DNA of 54,261 nt, from the NCBI GenBank assembly GCA_910577635.1, contig CAJTNR010000014.1:1-54261 (forward strand). The letters run 5' to 3'. Positions 33,693 through 42,411 of the stretch are shown piece by piece. How positions within the stretch are numbered: position 1 is the stretch's first letter; every line of letters begins with the position of its first letter. The stretch comes from an uncultured Vampirovibrio sp. (GTDB lineage Bacteria > Cyanobacteriota > Vampirovibrionia > Gastranaerophilales > Gastranaerophilaceae). Under the pieces are notes generated by a model, which did no database searches, was not told where the DNA came from, and saw only the letters and a list, made by a program, of their open reading frames with translations. A program made the translations under genes and the position numbers.

Positions 33693-35153
33693 ATGAATTT
33701 TAAAAAAGGTATAATTTTAATTTTATTTGCATTTATAATATTCTCAAACAGCGTTTTAGCATCAAAACTCCCGGATGATGTCTGGAGTTTTGTTAAAAGC
33801 TCCTTACCAGGTGCAAAACAAAGATTCGACAGTGTTGTTGTAGTTTCGGATAATATTATGTATATTCCTCTTTATCCACCCGCTAATAAAACTGTTGAGA
33901 AAATATCGATTGAATATACTTATCCAAGCGCTAAAAGCTTAAAACAGCTTCCTGAGGTAGTTTTATTAAACAACGGATTTTCTTTGCTTAAGGTTTTTAA
34001 GGATGATAAAGGAAACTACAGTTTAACCAAAAAAGATGATCTGCCAATTAAAGTTCGTCTTGGTTTAATGCCTCAGGATATGTTAACCCCGGTTGGATTA
34101 AAAATGCCTGAAAGTTTAAAGCTAACTTTAGGAGACCTTCTAATCCCTTCTAAAGATGAATCCAGCCTTGCATTAAAAGAAGATGAAAAGAATAAGTCAA
34201 CAGATCCCTATGCACCAACCGTTAAAAGAAACGAATTTATCCAGAGCGCTGAGTTTAGAAACAAAAAAACTTTTATTAATCCTAATAATTCAAAATTCAT
34301 TTCAGTTTATGACAACAGCTCCAAAAGTCCTTTGTATGAGCTCAAATTAACTTCAATGCCTTTAAAAATTGTTACCAGTGAAACTTCTAAAGCTGCATTA
34401 GTGCTTTATTGGAGCGCAAGAGAGCTTGAAATTATTAGCTTAGTTGATGAAACTACTCTAGCTAGAATCCCTATCGATGCCAATGCATCTGATGTTGCTC
34501 TTAACAAAAAAGAGAACCTGGCATATGTAACTTCTGCCAATGCAAATAAAATATATGTTGTTGATCTTAATTCAATGCAGTTATCTAAAGTTATTAAAGT
34601 TGACCAGAAGCCAAGCCGAATAGCATATTGTCAAACGGATGACTCACTTGCTTTTTTTGATGAGTTTTCCTCAAAAATTTATAATGTTACAAAAAACCAA
34701 GATGACTATATAGTCCAGCCCCTTGGTGAAGTTAAGAATATATCCAAAGTATTAGCTGATGTTGCTAATGTTTATGCTCTTAGCAGGACACAAAGCGAAC
34801 TTTATATATTCGATAAAAACCAATCCAAGTTGATTAACACAATTTCAATCGATAAAAAACCGACAGATGCCATTCTTTTTGGAACAAAACTCTTTATCCT
34901 TTGCTCCAAAGAAGGCTATATGGATATCTATGACACAACAGAAGCTAAGTTAATATCAAGAGAGCAAATTGCAAAAGACGGGTTTTATTCAAAAATAACT
35001 TTAATGCCAGGAAATAATAATATCATAATTACAGGAATTAACTCTAAAAACTATCTTATTTTCAGCCTTGATACAATGAAATTGGTTCGAAAACAAGATT
35101 CCTATGTTGATGTTGCATCAATTGTAATTCTTGATAAGGTCGAAAAACTCTAA
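33693..35153 (+). CDS. Secreted beta-propeller-like protein
   Basis: The 486-residue protein has a signal peptide (KKGIILILFAFIIFSNSVLA). From ~residue 190 it contains repeated blades with YVTN-like phrases (ALNKKENLAYVTSANANKIY, VVDLNSMQLSKVIKV, LINTISIDKKPTDAILF), suggesting a seven-bladed propeller. The N-terminal ~170 residues are a separate unrecognised domain. It is 11 bases after dnaJ and overlaps the methyltransferase by one base, so it belongs to the grpE operon physically; no functional link is evident. Confidence 0.75.
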   Translation: MNFKKGIILILFAFIIFSNSVLASKLPDDVWSFVKSSLPGAKQRFDSVVVVSDNIMYIPLYPPANKTVEKISIEYTYPSAKSLKQLPEVVLLNNGFSLLKVFKDDKGNYSLTKKDDLPIKVRLGLMPQDMLTPVGLKMPESLKLTLGDLLIPSKDESSLALKEDEKNKSTDPYAPTVKRNEFIQSAEFRNKKTFINPNNSKFISVYDNSSKSPLYELKLTSMPLKIVTSETSKAALVLYWSARELEIISLVDETTLARIPIDANASDVALNKKENLAYVTSANANKIYVVDLNSMQLSKVIKVDQKPSRIAYCQTDDSLAFFDEFSSKIYNVTKNQDDYIVQPLGEVKNISKVLADVANVYALSRTQSELYIFDKNQSKLINTISIDKKPTDAILFGTKLFILCSKEGYMDIYDTTEAKLISREQIAKDGFYSKITLMPGNNNIIITGINSKNYLIFSLDTMKLVRKQDSYVDVASIVILDKVEKL

Positions 35154-35725
35154 TGAGCGAGCTATTGGAAAACACTCTTTTAGAATTAGAAAAAACAAGA
35201 AGCGATTTTTGGAATCTTGATAGATACTGTGCTAATTTTTTGAATATTCTAATTAAAACAAAAAATGCTAAAAATATCCTTGAAATTGGAACTTCAAACG
35301 GTTATAGCGGGCTTTGGATACTTGAAGCACTGAGTTATACCAAAGGAAAGCTTACAACAATTGAGTTCTGGGAAAAAAGACAAAGTATTGCAAGAAAAAA
35401 CTTTGCTCTTTGTTTTCCTAATGTCGAAGTTGAGCCAAAAATCGGCTCAGCATTAGTTGTGCTGGAGGATTTAGCAATTGAAATTGAGAATAAAAAAAGA
35501 GAAAAATTCGATTTTGTTTTTATTGATGCATCTAAAAAAGAGTACCTGGACTACTTTTTATTAGTTGATAAAATTATTCAAAAAAACGCTCTTATTGTTG
35601 CTGACAATATCTTATCGCATAAAGATAAGGTTCAAAACTACATTGATGCACTTATGGCTGACAAAAATTACCAATCTCAGATTCTTGATATAGGTTCAGG
35701 TATGATGTTTTCAATTAGAAAATAA
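35153..35725 (+). CDS. SAM-dependent O-methyltransferase family protein
   Basis: The 190-residue class I methyltransferase has motif I ILEIGTSNGYSGLWIL, an acidic post-I residue in TTIEFWEKR and FDFVFIDASKKEYLDYF, as in catechol-O-methyltransferase-like and TrmR (tRNA) enzymes. The substrate is uncertain. ATG overlaps the upstream stop codon by one base (TAATG). A terminator follows immediately. Confidence 0.82.
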   Translation: MSELLENTLLELEKTRSDFWNLDRYCANFLNILIKTKNAKNILEIGTSNGYSGLWILEALSYTKGKLTTIEFWEKRQSIARKNFALCFPNVEVEPKIGSALVVLEDLAIEIENKKREKFDFVFIDASKKEYLDYFLLVDKIIQKNALIVADNILSHKDKVQNYIDALMADKNYQSQILDIGSGMMFSIRK

Positions 35726-35726
35726 A

Positions 35727-35752
35727 AAAGAGCTGTTAAATAAGCTCTTTTG
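35727..35752 (+). terminator. Intrinsic terminator of the grpE-dnaJ operon
   Basis: AAAGAGCT (35727-35734) / AGCTCTTT (35743-35750) form an 8-bp stem with an 8-base loop; the T run is the stem's own 3' arm plus TT. The A-rich 5' arm means it could also work on the minus strand for the small-protein pair at 35783-36186. Confidence 0.75.
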
Positions 35753-35782
35753 AAGTTATAGTCTAGTAACTGCCCTATTTTT

Positions 35783-35929
35783 TTATCCGTTATATGCTGA
35801 AATTGTTGTTGGGATTTGATTAACTGAATCAGATGTTATATAGTTTATAGTTTGAACAAATAGGATTGCACAAATTATTATTAGGATTGTTAATATATAG
35901 CTGTTAAGTTTATCTAATACAATGTTCAT
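35783..35929 (-). CDS. 48-residue single-span membrane peptide
   Basis: A small frame starts at ATG 35929 with a purine-rich RBS (GGGGAGAGAAG) upstream. It reads MNIVLDKLNSY, then a hydrophobic span ILTILIIICAILFV, then a polar tail QTINYITSDSV ending NG. One membrane segment with a short N-terminus is evident. It begins 29 bases after the stop of the 75-residue Ser/Ala-rich gene, so the two are probably one operon. No family recognised; candidates include a regulatory small membrane protein or a helper for the neighbouring peptide. Confidence 0.6.
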   Translation of the reverse strand: MNIVLDKLNSYILTILIIICAILFVQTINYITSDSVNQIPTTISAYNG

Positions 35930-35958
35930 TTTTTTCTTCTCTCCCCTGATTTATTGCC

Positions 35959-36186
35959 CTATGCCATTGCGCTAAAAGAGCCGCTTGAACTTGAAGAGCC
36001 GCTTGAAGAACTTGCTGAGCTCGCAATTGAACCTGCTGTTTCAGCGGGCAGCGCACTAAAAAGAGAAGAGGCGGTATTGGTTGAATCAACGCTCGCAATT
36101 GAACCTGCTGTTTCAGTATCAGGACCATTATTATTAGTTTTATAAGCTTGTTGTGCTGTTAAGTTTAATGCTGCATTGTTATCCAT
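35959..36186 (-). CDS. 75-residue Ser/Ala-rich peptide with an internal repeat
   Basis: ATG at 36186 has a textbook AAGGAGA RBS. The product begins MDNNAALNLTAQQAYKTNNN and continues as a low-complexity Ser/Ala/Gly sequence with a repeated unit: TETAGSIASVDS and AETAGSIASSAS. The DNA unit GCAATTGAACCTGCTGTTTC (complement of the coding strand) occurs twice, so it arose by a short tandem duplication. No signal peptide and no Cys. The strong RBS supports expression; the function is unknown. Confidence 0.65.
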   Translation of the reverse strand: MDNNAALNLTAQQAYKTNNNGPDTETAGSIASVDSTNTASSLFSALPAETAGSIASSASSSSGSSSSSGSFSAMA

Positions 36187-36199
36187 TGTTTATGTCTCC

Positions 36200-36332
36200 T
36201 TGTTTCGTGCGTTTTGTTTTACATATATATAAAAAATATATATTACTTATGATTTCAATATATCATTTTATTGTTACATAACTTTACAATATATATTTTC
36301 CACTTCTTATATTAAACAATTCCACGAAACAA
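36200..36332 (-). promoter_or_regulatory. AT-rich leader with long-range inverted repeat next to the RBS
   Basis: TTGTTTCGTG (36200-36209) and CACGAAACAA (36323-36332) are exact 10-bp inverted repeats about 113 bases apart. On the minus strand the proximal copy runs directly into the AAGGAGA RBS of the 75-residue gene, so pairing could affect translation. The interval is AT-rich with ATATATA-type tracts, and probably includes the promoter. A regulatory role is inferred. Confidence 0.4.
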
Positions 36333-36337
36333 TTTTT

Positions 36338-37408
36338 TTAAACAACACCAGGATGACTAAGTTTAACTTTTCCATATGATAATTTATCAATTTGATCTAT
36401 AACTTCATCTATATATTCTAAATATCTTCTATCAATTCTTCCTTGATAAGCAGCTTTTTGAACGGTTTTTAGATAATTATTAAGATTTTTCTCCAAATTA
36501 GGAATAGATTCAATCCAAATATGGAAAGGCAAAAAATCCCTCTCATTGTTACAGTAGAAACAATCACAAATATAGTTTCTTAAACTATTTGATCCTCCAA
36601 CTCCATAAAGATTTATATGCTCTGCTGTAGGCAGGTGGCTTTTAACCAATGCTCCTGCAATTTCTTTCGAATCATTCTTTTGCAGTTTTGAATACTTAAC
36701 AAAAAAGCAGTCACAATCATTAGCAGGACTTGGAAGCTTAGATAGAATCTCGTAGAAATTCATTTTTAAATTGTTGTTTTTAACCAAACGAACAATTTGA
36801 TAAATAATCGGTTTTGCACACCCATCATTGCCCTTGGCTTTTCTTTTCAATCTTCTTAATTCAATATCAAGTTTATCAAGTATAAGTTTTTTATCATCTT
36901 CATTAACAATATTGATTCTTATAAAACGTTTTGCTTGTCTTATAATAGAATCATAGCTCTCAATTAGAGGTTTTATATGTTTACTCCCTTCAATTTTAAC
37001 CAACTCTGCTATATCTTTATCAGGATAACGAACTGCCAATTCTTTTATAATCTCAACAACTTCTTGCTCGCTTTTTCTATAAACAGGAATAGGCTTACCT
37101 TGTTTTTTGCCAATAATATCTTTCTCATTTTCTAATTTTTCCAAAGCAGCAATCAAATCATTGCCTTTTTTATTGTATGCATTATTAATAAACTCGTCTA
37201 TCTGGTTTTGATTAAGCATTAGTTTATTGCAAATCGGACAATGCATGTTTTTAAGTGTTTTAACCCTAAAGCAGGTTGTCGAACACTGATAATCAGCCTT
37301 AAAAGAAACATCTTTTGAAAAACTGTCATATTCAAGAGGCTTTAAGGGAGTATTAACTTTAGATCTATTCTGAATATAAAAATTGATTGGTAAAAAATTT
37401 ATTTTCAT
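36338..37408 (-). CDS. HNH-like nuclease-domain protein with SFKA leader
   Basis: The 356-residue protein has a leader MKINFLPINFYIQNRS... ending VSFKA at 34-38, the same leader type as the 10-14 kb genes. A CPIC (57-60) with nearby Cys 42 and 46 forms a first possible zinc site. The middle is helical and basic (~120-220). The C-terminal PTAEHINLYGVGG, then N278 and CDCFYCNNERDFLPF, matches the HNH pattern EH-(x)n-N-(x)4-CxxCN. I infer a zinc-stabilised His-Me-finger fold; the exact catalytic His set is uncertain. It is preceded by a GGDEF gene in the same direction, with a 34-base gap. Confidence 0.7.
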   Translation of the reverse strand: MKINFLPINFYIQNRSKVNTPLKPLEYDSFSKDVSFKADYQCSTTCFRVKTLKNMHCPICNKLMLNQNQIDEFINNAYNKKGNDLIAALEKLENEKDIIGKKQGKPIPVYRKSEQEVVEIIKELAVRYPDKDIAELVKIEGSKHIKPLIESYDSIIRQAKRFIRINIVNEDDKKLILDKLDIELRRLKRKAKGNDGCAKPIIYQIVRLVKNNNLKMNFYEILSKLPSPANDCDCFFVKYSKLQKNDSKEIAGALVKSHLPTAEHINLYGVGGSNSLRNYICDCFYCNNERDFLPFHIWIESIPNLEKNLNNYLKTVQKAAYQGRIDRRYLEYIDEVIDQIDKLSYGKVKLSHPGVV

Positions 37409-37442
37409 ACTAATCTTATAAAACCACTAAAAAAAATTTTTG

Positions 37443-39359
37443 TTATATTTTTCTAAACTCATCAATCGCATAAGTAAAAGCTTCAACTAATTCAGGAGAA
37501 TATTTTTTATTAACATTATCTTTAATTTGTTTTATTGCTTCCTCAATTGTATAAGGCTTTCTATAAGGCCTGTATGAGATCATAGCAAAGTAGCTGTCTA
37601 CAATTAAAATAATTTGAGAAGTAGTTGGAATTTCACTTCCCTTCTTATTATTAGGATAACCTGACCCATCCCAGTTTTCATGGTGTTGTTCAATTATAGG
37701 AATAATATCTGAAACAGAACTGATAGGCTTTAGAATCTCTTGTGCCCCAACTATCGGATGCTTTTGAATCTCAATTTTTTCCTGCGCACTTAAAGGAGCT
37801 GCTTTTTTCATTATATCCTTGGGCATTAATGTATTTCCGATATCATATAAAAGCATTGCTATTTTTAGTTTATCCACATCGTTTTTGGATAAATTCATTC
37901 TTTTAGCAATTAGGGTTGCAAGAGAAATTTTGTTTTTTGTAATTCCATCTTGATACAAAGGAAAATAGGATTTAGAAATTGAATCAACAATACTATAGAG
38001 CATCTCCTGTGTTGATGAGCCCGAGGAATCCTGCTGTCTGATTTTCAATTTCTTTGTTAAATCAATAGCAAGATTTTTATTGAAAGGAATTCTATGTTTA
38101 GTTAAGATATCAACAAAAGCATCAATTGCAACATCCTGCCAAGAGGTAATATTGTCAGTGTCTGCTAAAGTTACCTGGTTTCTGCCTTTTTGTTTGGATG
38201 CATACATTGCTTTATCGCACATTTCGAATAGTTCATCAATGTTTGTTGTTTGTTCAATAAAAACTGCAACCCCTAAAGAAGCAGTAATTCCATCCTTAAG
38301 ACCATCAACAAAAGTAGATTCAATTGAAATTCTAAGTCTTTCAGCAGCTGTAAGTCCACCTTTGGCATCTATTCCAGGTAATATTATAAAAAATTCTTCT
38401 CCGCCATATCTTGATGGGATATCAACGCTTCTTGAAGTTTTAGAGATAACATTAGCTATTGCTGCAATTGCTTTATCACCCATTGAATGACCATATGTGT
38501 CATTAATTTTTTTCAAATGATCAAGATCAAGTCCTAATAAACAGAAAGGCTGTTTAGTTCTTAAAGAACGCGTAGCTTCTCTATGGAGCGCATCTTCAAA
38601 GAATCTTCTATTGAAAAGATTTGTCAAGTGGTCTGTTACTGCTTGTTTTTTAACGGTTTCAAAAAGATTTGCAATTGTAATTGCAAGTTCAATTTGCCTT
38701 GCAAAAAGATTCAAAAAGCTTATCTCATCGTCGTTTAGTTCTTTTCTTGGTGAAAATACCGACAAAAAACCACTAAACTGATTCTGCACAGTAATAGGAA
38801 AAACAATTATTGTTTTAGTCGGATTGTCCTTTAAAAACTCTTCCAGTTTTTCCTCATCCGGATTTTCGATATTATCTTCAACAAACTGTTTTAAACTCAC
38901 ATAATAAGCTACTTCTTTATTTTTAATAGCATTTTCAATAAGTCCGTCAAAAGAGGGTTTTAGCTTAAAATCATAAATTGTACTTGAGGTTAATCCTGCC
39001 ATCTTAAGAGAGAAATCATTCTCAAGATAAGTTTTTAGTGCATAGTAAGTTTCACTTTCCTCGTACTGTTTTTGGGTTATAAAGCTGTAAATATATCCAA
39101 ACTCGCCATATAAACTCGAAACAATAGTTTCTAAGACATTTGATAAAGGACGGGAAGAATTCATCATATCCCAGACTTGTTCTAAGGTTAATAAAGTTTG
39201 ATTTGCAAGACGAAGTTCTTCTGTTCTTTGGGCAATTTCGCGCTCCAATACGACGTTTCTTTGATACACTTCATAAACGTCTTTGGTTTCTTCACCAATC
39301 TGGCTTTCAACGTCTTTTAATTTTTTAGCTGATTTAGATATCCAATCAAAAATACCCAT
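37443..39359 (-). CDS. GAF-GGDEF-HD-GYP-like cyclic-di-GMP protein
   Basis: The 638-residue protein has an N-terminal coiled coil (~20-60), a GAF-like sensor (~70-230), and a diguanylate cyclase domain with DHLTNLFNRRFFE, the active site GGEEF (319-323) and an inhibitory RxxD I-site (310-313). An HD-GYP-like domain (~415-638) has HPIVG, HHENWDGSGYP (559-569) and IVDSY, but the HD signature is LLYDIGNT (503-510): the first metal His is Tyr and the usual Lys is Asn. It is likely an active, product-inhibited cyclase with an impaired or repurposed HD-GYP. pilT lies divergently upstream, and c-di-GMP often controls pili. Confidence 0.9.
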   Translation of the reverse strand: MGIFDWISKSAKKLKDVESQIGEETKDVYEVYQRNVVLEREIAQRTEELRLANQTLLTLEQVWDMMNSSRPLSNVLETIVSSLYGEFGYIYSFITQKQYEESETYYALKTYLENDFSLKMAGLTSSTIYDFKLKPSFDGLIENAIKNKEVAYYVSLKQFVEDNIENPDEEKLEEFLKDNPTKTIIVFPITVQNQFSGFLSVFSPRKELNDDEISFLNLFARQIELAITIANLFETVKKQAVTDHLTNLFNRRFFEDALHREATRSLRTKQPFCLLGLDLDHLKKINDTYGHSMGDKAIAAIANVISKTSRSVDIPSRYGGEEFFIILPGIDAKGGLTAAERLRISIESTFVDGLKDGITASLGVAVFIEQTTNIDELFEMCDKAMYASKQKGRNQVTLADTDNITSWQDVAIDAFVDILTKHRIPFNKNLAIDLTKKLKIRQQDSSGSSTQEMLYSIVDSISKSYFPLYQDGITKNKISLATLIAKRMNLSKNDVDKLKIAMLLYDIGNTLMPKDIMKKAAPLSAQEKIEIQKHPIVGAQEILKPISSVSDIIPIIEQHHENWDGSGYPNNKKGSEIPTTSQIILIVDSYFAMISYRPYRKPYTIEEAIKQIKDNVNKKYSPELVEAFTYAIDEFRKI

Positions 39360-39491
39360 AGACTAATTATACTCCAAGTGAAAAAATATATACAATAAAA
39401 TATTAAAATAGTTTAAATTGTTGATTAACAAATTTTTATTAATTATAGTATTATTATTAGTGTTAGTAAAAATAAATATTGGAGTATAAAA

Positions 39492-40592
39492 ATGTTAATT
39501 GAAGAAGTTCTGGAACTTGCAGTATCAAAAAAAGCAAGTGATATTCATATTTCAGCAAATTTGCCGCCCGTATTAAGAATAGATGGAAGACTTTATAGAA
39601 CAAATCTTCCTGTTCTATCCTCAGATGATGTTGAAACTATTATTTTCCCAATTCTATCAAACGATCAAAGAAGAGAACTGGAGCAAAACTGGGAATTAGA
39701 CTTCGGTTATGGATTGCACGGCGTTGGTCGTTTTCGTGTAAACATATATAGAGACAAAGGCTCTTATGCTGCAGCATTTAGAACAATTAACTCAACTCCT
39801 CCAAATTTTGATGACTTAGGTCTGCCTAATGTCATGAAAAAAGTTGCAGATAGACCCCGTGGATTAATTCTTGTTACAGGACCTACAGGTTCAGGTAAAT
39901 CTACAACATTAGCTGCAATGATTGATTATATTAACTCAACAAGGGTTGAACACGTTTTAACAATTGAAGATCCTATTGAGTTTATCCACCAAAGCAAAAA
40001 ATGTGTAATTCATCAGCGCGAACTGGGACAAGACACAAAATCTGTTGTTAATGCGCTAAAATCAGCTCTTAGAGAAGACCCGGATGTTATTCTGGTCGGT
40101 GAAATGAGAGACCTTGAAACCACAAGACTTGCTCTAACTGCAGCTGAAACAGGACACCTTGTTTTAGGTACACTTCACACTTCAAGTGCTTCACAAACAA
40201 TTGATAGAATTGTTGATGTTTTCCCAGAAGCACAACAACAACAGATAAGATTACAATTATCAATAAGTTTAGTTGCGGTATTTTCTCAATGTCTTCTGCC
40301 CAAACTCCAGCCGGACGGACAGAAAAAAGGAAGAGTAATGGCACAGGAAATAATGCTTGTTAATCCGGCTATTGCAAACCTTATTCGCGAACAAAAAACA
40401 GCTCAAATTTACTCAGCAATTCAAACAGGGACGCAAATCGGGATGCAGACTCTTGATATGTGCTTAAAAACACTTGTTCAGAAAAAACTTGTTGATCCTC
40501 AAGATGCGGTTGTTAAATCACAACGACCCGAAGAATTCAGACGCTCAATCGGACTTCCGCCCGATAATTCCGCAAGTTCGGTACTGTTTTAA
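39492..40592 (+). CDS. pilT: Type IV pilus retraction ATPase PilT
   Basis: The 366-residue protein has the N-terminal PAS-like domain (KKASDIHISANLPPVLRIDG), Walker A GPTGSGKST, the Asp box, Walker B DPDVILVGEMRD and the His box GHLVLGTLHT. The C-terminus carries the KKxR-type arm. It depolymerises pili, powering twitching and DNA uptake. The RBS TTGGAGTA is visible. It starts an operon with tatD, the 88-residue gene and tlyA at spacings under 5 bases. Confidence 0.95.
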   Translation: MLIEEVLELAVSKKASDIHISANLPPVLRIDGRLYRTNLPVLSSDDVETIIFPILSNDQRRELEQNWELDFGYGLHGVGRFRVNIYRDKGSYAAAFRTINSTPPNFDDLGLPNVMKKVADRPRGLILVTGPTGSGKSTTLAAMIDYINSTRVEHVLTIEDPIEFIHQSKKCVIHQRELGQDTKSVVNALKSALREDPDVILVGEMRDLETTRLALTAAETGHLVLGTLHTSSASQTIDRIVDVFPEAQQQQIRLQLSISLVAVFSQCLLPKLQPDGQKKGRVMAQEIMLVNPAIANLIREQKTAQIYSAIQTGTQIGMQTLDMCLKTLVQKKLVDPQDAVVKSQRPEEFRRSIGLPPDNSASSVLF

Positions 40593-40595
40593 GCT

Positions 40596-41351
40596 ATGAT
40601 AGATACCCACGCACATATTAATATGCTCGAAAATCCCGAACTAGGGATAATGGAAGCACGAAGCGCAGGGGTGGAAGAAATTATCATCCCTGCAGCTGTA
40701 GAATCTGATTTTGAAGCAATTCTTGACCTTTGTCATAGATTCAACAAGGTCTATTGCACTTTAGGAGTGCATCCTGAAAACTGCGTCGAATTCAATAACA
40801 ATACAGCTAAAAAAATAATTGAGCTATCAAAAGATAAAAAAGTAGTCGGAATTGGCGAAATAGGGCTTGATTATCATTATAGCAAGGATAATAAGGAAAT
40901 ACAAAAAAACTGTTTTATAAATCAAATTGAAATTGCTAAAATGCTTGATTTACCGATTGTAGTGCATGACAGAGAAGCTCATTTGGATACTTTTAATATA
41001 TTAAAAGAGAATAACTGCAAAAAAGTGCTTCTGCATTGTTTTTCAGCAAGTACAGAATTTATGAAGCAATGCACAAAAGAAGGATACAAAATTGCAATCG
41101 GAGGTGTTGTAACTTTTAAAAATGCAAGCAATATTAAACAAGTAGCGCTTGATATTGACTTATCGGATTTAATGCTTGAAACCGATTGTCCATATTTAAC
41201 CCCTCATCCTTTTCGAGGGTTAGAAAACTCGCCTAAGTATCTTGGTTTTACGCTTAAAGAAATTGCAAAAATTAAGAATATACCATATGATAGTATTGAG
41301 AATATTACTAATAAAAACGCACGGGAATTTTTTAATTTGGAAGGAGAATAA
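40596..41351 (+). CDS. tatD: TatD-family metal-dependent deoxyribonuclease
   Basis: The 251-residue TIM-barrel hydrolase has metal ligands in IDTHAHIN, GIGEIGLDYH, VVHDREAH, LHCFSAS and LETDCPYL. Family members are 3'-5' exonucleases or D-aminoacyl-tRNA-related hydrolases. It starts three bases after pilT and stops three before the 88-residue gene. Confidence 0.93.
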   Translation: MIDTHAHINMLENPELGIMEARSAGVEEIIIPAAVESDFEAILDLCHRFNKVYCTLGVHPENCVEFNNNTAKKIIELSKDKKVVGIGEIGLDYHYSKDNKEIQKNCFINQIEIAKMLDLPIVVHDREAHLDTFNILKENNCKKVLLHCFSASTEFMKQCTKEGYKIAIGGVVTFKNASNIKQVALDIDLSDLMLETDCPYLTPHPFRGLENSPKYLGFTLKEIAKIKNIPYDSIENITNKNAREFFNLEGE

Positions 41352-41354
41352 TAA

Positions 41355-41621
41355 ATGGCACAACAAGAAATACAAGGAACAATAAAAACAAGAATGGCAG
41401 TTTTGGTTTTTTGCGCTGATGTTAACAGCCCTCTTGTTTTATACTTCGATAACGCACAAAAAGTTTATGAGGATTTAAAAGCTTTAATTAACTCAACTGA
41501 AGTTAAAATGGTAGAATTTGAACCTGTAGGACCAATCAAAAAAGCTTCTTTATTGTCTAATAAGATTGTCGGAGTTGCTCTTCAAGAAGAAAGATACTTT
41601 AGTCAAGAAGACAATGGTTAA
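41355..41621 (+). CDS. Hypothetical protein, 88 residues
   Basis: A small soluble protein with beta-strand-like stretches (TRMAVLVFCADVNSPLVLYF) and a following helix (AQKVYEDLKALIN), then KMVEFEPVGPIKKASLLSNK. The RBS GGAGAA lies just before the ATG. Compact alpha/beta fold likely; no family recognised. It overlaps tlyA by eight bases, so translational coupling is expected. Confidence 0.75.
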   Translation: MAQQEIQGTIKTRMAVLVFCADVNSPLVLYFDNAQKVYEDLKALINSTEVKMVEFEPVGPIKKASLLSNKIVGVALQEERYFSQEDNG

Positions 41622-42411
41622 AAAAAGACTAGATTCAATTTTAGCAGACCGCGCACTTTTTAACACTAAAAGTGCGGCTGCTGCTATGATTTTATCAGGA
41701 AAAGTAAAAATTAATGATAAAATTGTAGACAAAGCAGGTCAATTATTTGATGAAGACTTTTTATTCAATGAAAAAAATCCTGCAAAGATTGAAATCGACT
41801 ATATCCCCTATGTTTCAAGGGGAGGGTTGAAGCTTGAAGCAGCAATTAAAGAGTTCAATATTGATTTAAAGAATAAAATTTGTATTGATATTGGTGCAAG
41901 CACAGGCGGTTTCACTGATTGTATGTTAAGTTTTGGAGCAAAATTTGTCTATGCACTTGATTGCGGGTACAACCAGCTTTGCTGGAAGTTGCAGAACGAT
42001 AAAAGAGTAAAATCTATTGAAAAAATAAACGTTAAAAACTGTAGTTTTTTTGATGTCTTTAACACTAATGACAAAAATCAAGTTGAACTTCCCGAGTTTA
42101 TGTCAATGGATTTATCATTCATTTCAATTAAAAAAGTGCTTGAAAACTGCAAAAATTTTATCTCACTAAACGCAAGCTGCGTTCTTTTAATTAAACCCCA
42201 ATTCGAAGCCCAAAGAGAAAATATTGAAAAAAAAGGTGTTGTTAAGGATAAAAAAGTAAGAGAAGAAATAATAGAAGATATTAAAAACTATTGTATTAAT
42301 GCCGGTTTTTGCGTCCTTGGGCTGATAGAAAGCCCTATTAAGGGAGCAAAAAGCAAAAATATTGAATACTTAATTTATCTTATGAGGAATAAGGATGCCA
42401 ACAATAATTGA
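41614..42411 (+). CDS. tlyA: TlyA-family rRNA methyltransferase
   Basis: The 265-residue protein has an N-terminal S4 domain (KKRLDSILADRALFNTKSAA) and an FtsJ/RrmJ-type methyltransferase domain with SRGGLKLEAAI, DIGASTGGFTDCML and MDLSFISIKK. TlyA 2'-O-methylates rRNA cytidines. ATG at 41614 gives the conserved start and overlaps the 88-residue gene; the longer frame starting at 41566 lies within that gene. Confidence 0.92.
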   Translation: MVKKRLDSILADRALFNTKSAAAAMILSGKVKINDKIVDKAGQLFDEDFLFNEKNPAKIEIDYIPYVSRGGLKLEAAIKEFNIDLKNKICIDIGASTGGFTDCMLSFGAKFVYALDCGYNQLCWKLQNDKRVKSIEKINVKNCSFFDVFNTNDKNQVELPEFMSMDLSFISIKKVLENCKNFISLNASCVLLIKPQFEAQRENIEKKGVVKDKKVREEIIEDIKNYCINAGFCVLGLIESPIKGAKSKNIEYLIYLMRNKDANNN

